Assembly (NCBI GenBank): GCA_907163375.1
Contig: CAJQUW010005267.1
Span: 620,001-684,000, forward strand
Length of the DNA stretch: 64,000 nucleotides
Source of the DNA: Prostheceraeus crozeri
Lineage: Eukaryota > Platyhelminthes > Polycladida > Euryleptidae
Reading direction: 5' to 3'
In this document: piece by piece, positions 59,166-64,000 of the stretch
Layout of the letters: every line of letters begins with the position of its first letter
Position numbering within the stretch: position 1 is the first letter of the stretch
Notes under the pieces: generated by a model
Database searches by the model: none
What the model was told of the DNA's origin: nothing
The model's input: the letters and a program-made list of their open reading frames with translations, nothing else
Made by a program: the position numbers and the translations under genes

Positions 59166-60182
59166 CCGCATATCTCTGCATAATTAATTAAGACTTTCTC
59201 GAGCTTAGATTCTTGTTTCGCTGAATATCTGTCATGTCTACTGCAGTTAACGAAGGGCTCACGTGAATAGTCATTGCTTTATTCTTTGAGGGTACTTAGT
59301 TACACTCGCTTAAGTCTGATGGCAAGGTATGAAAAGAGGAAACGTCAGTGGAAAAGTACATTCTTTTCACATGCACGATCATTGTCAATATATTGTCTAA
59401 TTGTTTGTTTCGTAAAAATCAGAGATAAGAATGGTACATGTAGCTCATAAAGCCTTGCAAAAAATATATAGTACCCTCAATCTCTCAAAGATCTCGAAGG
59501 TTCTTTTTGCTATTGAAAACATATTGTTTTTGTTTTTCCACCTTATTGCAGACATCGTGTTAAGGGATAGTTGGGACAACGCGGACTTAATAGCTGTTAC
59601 TCAAAGTTTCACGGTCTCCGTAGTGACCAACACTCAGCTAAGATACACAAGAATGGAATTCATACAAGTATGTTCACATTAAACATAAGGAATTTCCTAT
59701 TCGGCTTGAATTCACAAATGATTTCTGTCTTCTTATTTATCAGTTCATTCTTTCTAACTTTTTGATGGTTCTCCTTTCATTGTAGAAGAGTATTACACCG
59801 GGAAGGCTACTGAGAAAGTGCTGGTAAATGAATAGACAGACAATTCATACATTTCTTTCATGTAATGTAACAGGCTTGCTACCCTACTCTTGTACTTACT
59901 TTGCTTATCGCCGGAAACCAGTGGTGTTTTGGTCGACAATACGTAAACTTCCGACGTCTCGAATGCAGGCTCTCCATATTGTTTGGTCTCTGCCATCCGC
60001 AGCAGCTACTACACATGATCTCGCTCTTATGCCATCGAGATTGAGATCAGCAGAAATATGTTTTTCCCATGATAAACGAGGAGCATTCCATGGGATCTCC
60101 ATAATGTAGGGCGTTCAGAACCTACTCTTCATTTCACATCCGACTTGTAAGATCAGTCGTGCTTAAATACTATCTAGATATT
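59166..60182. other. Unassigned DNA with one possible exon
   Basis: Nothing recognised, apart from the possible exon at 59900-59996. Frames on the plus strand here are short and unsupported. Confidence 0.4.
59900..59996 (-). other. Possible first coding exon of an unrecognised gene
   Basis: An ATG at 59996 opens a minus-strand frame (MAETKQYGEPAFETSEVY...) that runs 97 bp to a strong donor consensus, CAAA|GTAAGT (GT at 59899-59898). The stretch 59900-60100 looks more GC-rich than its flanks. Upstream in the same frame are stops, as expected for a 5' UTR. No downstream exon was identified and the protein is not recognised. Confidence 0.3.
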
Positions 60183-60184
60183 TA

Positions 60185-61606
60185 CAGTGACCGCAAAAAG
60201 TTTACGAACACCCCTCAGAATTCAAAAGAATTGTCTGTCCAGTAAAACTATGTGTTGAATGACGTATTAATGCACATATAACATGATTAGTGAAGAAAAC
60301 ACATCAAATTTGATACAAACAAAGCATTTTAATGAAAAAATTTCAGTATTTTGTATTATAACCTTTGTTCTTCAGAACGGCCTGTATGCGGCGTGGCATA
60401 GACATGACCAGACTCTGGCACAGCTCCACCGAAATATCAGTCACCCAGATCATCTTTAGGTGGTTCTTGAGTTCCTCCACATTGCTGCAATTCTTTTCCG
60501 CCATCTTTTTCTTCAAGAGAACCCAGAGATTCTCAATTGGGTTGAGATCGGGTGAGTTCCCGGGCCAATCGAGCTGAGTGATGCGGTGTTCTCGGAGCCA
60601 CAAGCTCACCTTCTTAGCCTTGTGGACAGGAGCACCGTCGTGTTGGAATGTCGTACACCCCTGGATCTTCATGAACTGCAACAGGTGGTTGTCCAGCACA
60701 TCGATGTACCGGTTGGCGTTCATCGTTGTGTTCTTCTCCAGGAAGTAGAGACCAGCTCGTCCTCTAGCACTGAAGGCGCCCCAGACCATCACTGATGGAG
60801 GGTGCTTCACCGTCGGCACCACGTATTGAGGAGAGAAGGCAGACGATCCGGGCGGCCGGCGGACAGTGGTCTTGAAGTTCCCGAACTGCCGAAACACAGA
60901 CTCGTCACTGAACATGACGGTGGACCACTGTTCAGCTGTCCAGTTCGCGTGAGCCCTGCAGAACTCCAGGCGCTTCTTCCTCATCTTCTTTGTGAGAAAT
61001 GGCTTGCGAGCTGGTCTTCTGGCCTTGAAGCCCAACTCCGAGTGCAACCGGTGTTGGACTGTCCTACAGCTGACGTCGTCCAAGATGCCTGGGAGTTCGG
61101 CCTTGATTTGGGCAGCTGACAAAAACGGTTTCTGTGACACTAGACGCTTGATCTGCATGTCAGTCCTGGACGAAGTCTTGCGCTGCCTCCCGGTCCTCTT
61201 CTTAGGTTCCTGTGATTCTCCTGCGTCCTTCAGCTTCAGAAACTTGTTGACTGATGCAACAGAAATCTTAAGACGCTTGGAGATCTGTCGCTGGCTGTAA
61301 CCTTCTTCAGATAAAAGCAATATATTCGAGCGCACAGCGACTGAAAGCTGCGGTTTTCGACCCATACTAACTCTGACGGCTCACACTCGTGTGTGACTTT
61401 TTACGTCAATGAGGAGGCAATGAGAGGCAGACAATAATCAATAGTGTATCTGGTGTATCTAATTGGACATCCAGACAGCCAATAGTCTAAAGTTACGCTG
61501 CATGAAGGGAAAATCAGCATTGCTATCGGCTCTGGTAAGCGATTCAACCAGGCAGTCAAATTTCATCTATTTTTAGAAGGTGTTCGTAAACTTTTTGCGG
61601 TCTCTG
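60185..61606 (-). mobile_element. Tc1-family transposon, apparently intact (1422 bp)
   Basis: 28-bp TIRs with one mismatch, starting CAGTGACCGCAAAAAG (60185-60212) and CAGAGACCGCAAAAAG (reverse complement of 61579-61606). A TA target duplication is present (60183-60184 and 61607-61608). A single uninterrupted transposase gene is inside. Short near-perfect TIRs and an intact frame indicate a young, possibly active copy. Confidence 0.95.
60343..61365 (-). CDS. Tc1-type transposase, DD34E, full length
   Basis: 340 aa from ATG 61365 to TGA 60343. The N-terminal bipartite DNA-binding region has two helix-turn-helix units (about residues 5-50 and 70-110), with a GRQRKT AT-hook-like linker at 59-64 and a basic NLS-like stretch (ARRPARKPFLTKKMRKKR). 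The catalytic triad is intact: D154 (MFSDESVF), D243 (FQHDGAPVH) and E278 (SPDLNPIENLW), with 34 residues between the last two. The glycine-rich box GAFSARGRAGLYF is present. Length matches active Tc1 transposases. It is the only gene of its transposon and would bind the TIRs and cut and paste at TA. The lineage differs from the relic at 47240-47966. Confidence 0.96.
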   Translation of the reverse strand: MGRKPQLSVAVRSNILLLSEEGYSQRQISKRLKISVASVNKFLKLKDAGESQEPKKRTGRQRKTSSRTDMQIKRLVSQKPFLSAAQIKAELPGILDDVSCRTVQHRLHSELGFKARRPARKPFLTKKMRKKRLEFCRAHANWTAEQWSTVMFSDESVFRQFGNFKTTVRRPPGSSAFSPQYVVPTVKHPPSVMVWGAFSARGRAGLYFLEKNTTMNANRYIDVLDNHLLQFMKIQGCTTFQHDGAPVHKAKKVSLWLREHRITQLDWPGNSPDLNPIENLWVLLKKKMAEKNCSNVEELKNHLKMIWVTDISVELCQSLVMSMPRRIQAVLKNKGYNTKY

Positions 61607-61608
61607 TA

Positions 61609-64000
61609 TCTATTGTGTGACTGCAATTCGTGTGTCTTGTATGAGTGTCGGTCGTCACAGAGGCCGTGTAACTTAACAATAACGAGCTAAATGAACAATT
61701 CACTTACCATTGATTACTTGGAGTATACTTCCGAAAGTTTTGAACTTTTTTCCAGGCTTTCTCGGCGCTGTTTGACCTTCTACGTCGAACTCGGTGGCCA
61801 ATTCATTTATCATGAGGAACGACATGACATTTCGGAGAGCCTTGTGCAGCGTTGCACCTCCGAAAAACGCTAAGTCATGGATCTGAAAATTGATGCGAAA
61901 GTCTCAAAAGTTCGATTACATGTTTTTTTAGGATGAAATAAACATTTTTGTGACATGGTGGTTTTAGTTGGATTTTGTGCGTTTCGTAGTAATGATTTTC
62001 ATTTAAATTGAAAGTCACAAAACACCGGAAGGATGAAGAATTGCTTGAAAATGCCTCATGCTACATGAAGGCTTAAAATGACTAAATAGCAAACATATAA
62101 GCCGGAATATTCAATTTTATTTGTTTGGTGGATGGATTTCTTCTTGTCCACCATGAAGCATATACGAGGACTGCCCAGCTTACGGTAGCTGTATGATATT
62201 TCTGCTGCTCCGGCTTAGACCGATTCTAAGGAGATACGGAGATGACAAAAATTGGTTTCAAGCCTAAATAGTCCGGCAGCCAGAACGAGTTTCAGCAGGG
62301 AACGAGTCCGATAGTGAGATTTTCACATAATGATGTTCACTCTATGCCTACTACGAATCGGCACGTCTGCCGAGTTCTAGTGAGTTCCTCTTCTTGTCAG
62401 ACAAGATCAAAGAAAAGCACATGTAAATCCAATGGGACGCAGATTCCAGTTTTTGGATAAAACGAAGTTTTGTATGTTTTCTCTGATTAGACGAAAAGTA
62501 CTTAGCCAAGAGTCATAACTTTTGAAGTGGAATGTCTTCAGGTCATTTCCTATGTTGTGCATGTGCTATTATCATGCATCTAATCGGCAATATGTGTGAG
62601 AATGTGGTTGAATGTGGATAAAGTTGCTGAAAATGCTTGTGTTTGCCGACATTAAGAGGCTTGCCAAATCTGAATGTGTTAAGCTTTATAGACATGGTTG
62701 CATGAAGATGAAAGAAATGACCTGAAAACATTCCATGACAAAAATTATGACTCTGTTGCTTCACCAAGTGCGGTCGCAAGAATGACATTTGTTCGGCATA
62801 CAGCCATTTGCTCTGTTTCCGTCCAGCGGAGGCACTCGCTGGAGTTCGTGCCTGTTCACGGTTATATTGTCCACGTAGATTTCTTCATTTACTTATGCAT
62901 TCCTGCTCCGTCAAATTACAATTCGTTGCTATCTCTTTCCACACTCTTTCTACCATATCTCTATTTCTGTATTCTTTCGAAGTCTTATCATAAAGTATAG
63001 GTCTACACATTCAATCAGTCGTTCCACTACCGTCTCCATTCTTGTTTCAAATGCACGCACACACTGCTCAACAAGATATCTGATCATGTGATTACGCGGC
63101 AAATGCAAGCACTATGATTGGATACCTCATCTGACTTGTTCGACGAAGCTAGACTAATTTCAACTTATGATTTCTGTCATATAACAAGAAATTCTCTTGT
63201 GTTACTTTTTATTGTGAACCAACCTTGTCTTATAACACTTTTGTCATAAGACACGCTATTGTGAACTAGCCTGAACAGGAATTGTGAACGGAAGGTCTTC
63301 TGGCTTCAAAATTTTTTCATACGCATAGATGGAGGGACATTTATTCGGTAGTGGGAGGACAGATGCCATCAATGTACGTCTGCAGCATAGCTATCAGACA
63401 TTTTGTGCTTGCTCTGCATCGCAGCGAGTTTGCTACTGAAATCATTTATGGACATATTGATTCGTGATAAAGTTCGTCCTCAGAATCAGTAATGCTGAGT
63501 GACTCTGATTCATTGACAACTCCCATTCATTGAACTGTATTGAAGACGTTCGGCATCTGAAGATGTACATAAATGTATTGAAAGGGTTGGAAGCTTTCTT
63601 AATCCTAAAAATTGTTAATTCGACCTTTCTGCGTTCCGAGCGAAAATATTTTCTCTTTTTCAGAGAACGCCGCGCCATATTGTCTGAAAAATCGATTAAC
63701 ATTTGTGTAGATAAACAATGACTGACTGTTAACTTAATGGACACAACAAATATACAGATAAAGTAGTGAATGAAAATATAGATCCACACTATAGGCCTAC
63801 TCGCACTTGCCGACTAGGGGCTTGGGCACACGATGCTCCAATAGCATGTCCAGAGTACTCCTTTGTGCTTTTCGATGGAATTAGAGAACACGTTCTCGCA
63901 TTCTTGATGTGGAGGGGAAATGTTTTAGTCACCTACCGGATCCTTTCCTGATTGATGAATGAATCACTTCGGTGGTCTCATTGGGCTGTGACATAAAACT
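61609..64000. other. Unassigned DNA
   Basis: No gene, RNA or mobile element could be supported in this 2.4 kb. Open frames are short, lack family motifs and show no convincing splice signals. Confidence 0.45.

Noticed and set aside
60365..61300. Plus-strand frames over the Tc1 element
   Set aside because: They are shadows of the minus-strand transposase, which has all family motifs.

Overview
The window is metazoan nuclear DNA, most likely from an invertebrate. The reasons are a 38.9-kb tandem satellite, a transposon gene with a spliceosomal intron, Harbinger, hAT, Tc1 and Penelope-type elements, and a retroelement with gag and env-like reading frames. No conserved host gene can be identified. 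Two short stretches on the minus strand (49366-49514 and 59900-59996) could be host exons, but this rests only on open frames and splice-like signals. The species cannot be named from what is visible.

Region 1 (1-8326): a minus-strand LTR retroelement. Its LTR/leader lies at about 7500-8326, gag at 7283-6204, and an env-like gene starts at 6276 and runs off the left edge. There is no protease/RT/integrase block between gag and env. A complete-looking PIF/Harbinger transposon (1645-5198; 24-bp perfect TIRs, 3-bp TAG duplication) sits inside env. It carries a DDE transposase (+) and a convergent two-exon Myb/SANT-like gene (-).

Region 2 (8327-47239): 62 full and 2 partial copies of one satellite monomer in a single orientation. 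Monomers come as a long form (about 655 bp) and a short form (about 577 bp) that differ by one cassette. Over much of the array they alternate, giving a higher-order repeat of about 1232 bp. A local trimer duplication (period 1886 bp) lies at 36-39.9 kb, and the left-hand monomers are a diverged subfamily. The left end of the array abuts the retroelement LTR start; the right end breaks into the middle of a dead Tc1-family transposase.

Region 3 (47240-55708): Tc1 relic, a 32-bp minisatellite, unassigned DNA, a Harbinger transposase relic, then two nested hAT elements. The outer one (51089-55700, TSD ATTTATGT) is non-coding. The inner one (51960-55485, TSD GTTGCGTG) encodes a BED-finger hAT transposase split by one frameshift and contains a large foldback.

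Region 4 (55709-64000): AT-rich unassigned DNA, a Penelope-like fragment with a GIY-YIG domain, a candidate hammerhead ribozyme and repeated terminal sequence, then an apparently intact Tc1 element (60185-61606) with a 340-aa DD34E transposase. The rest shows no supportable gene. Overall this looks like heterochromatin, possibly pericentromeric: a homogenised satellite flanked by nested transposons.
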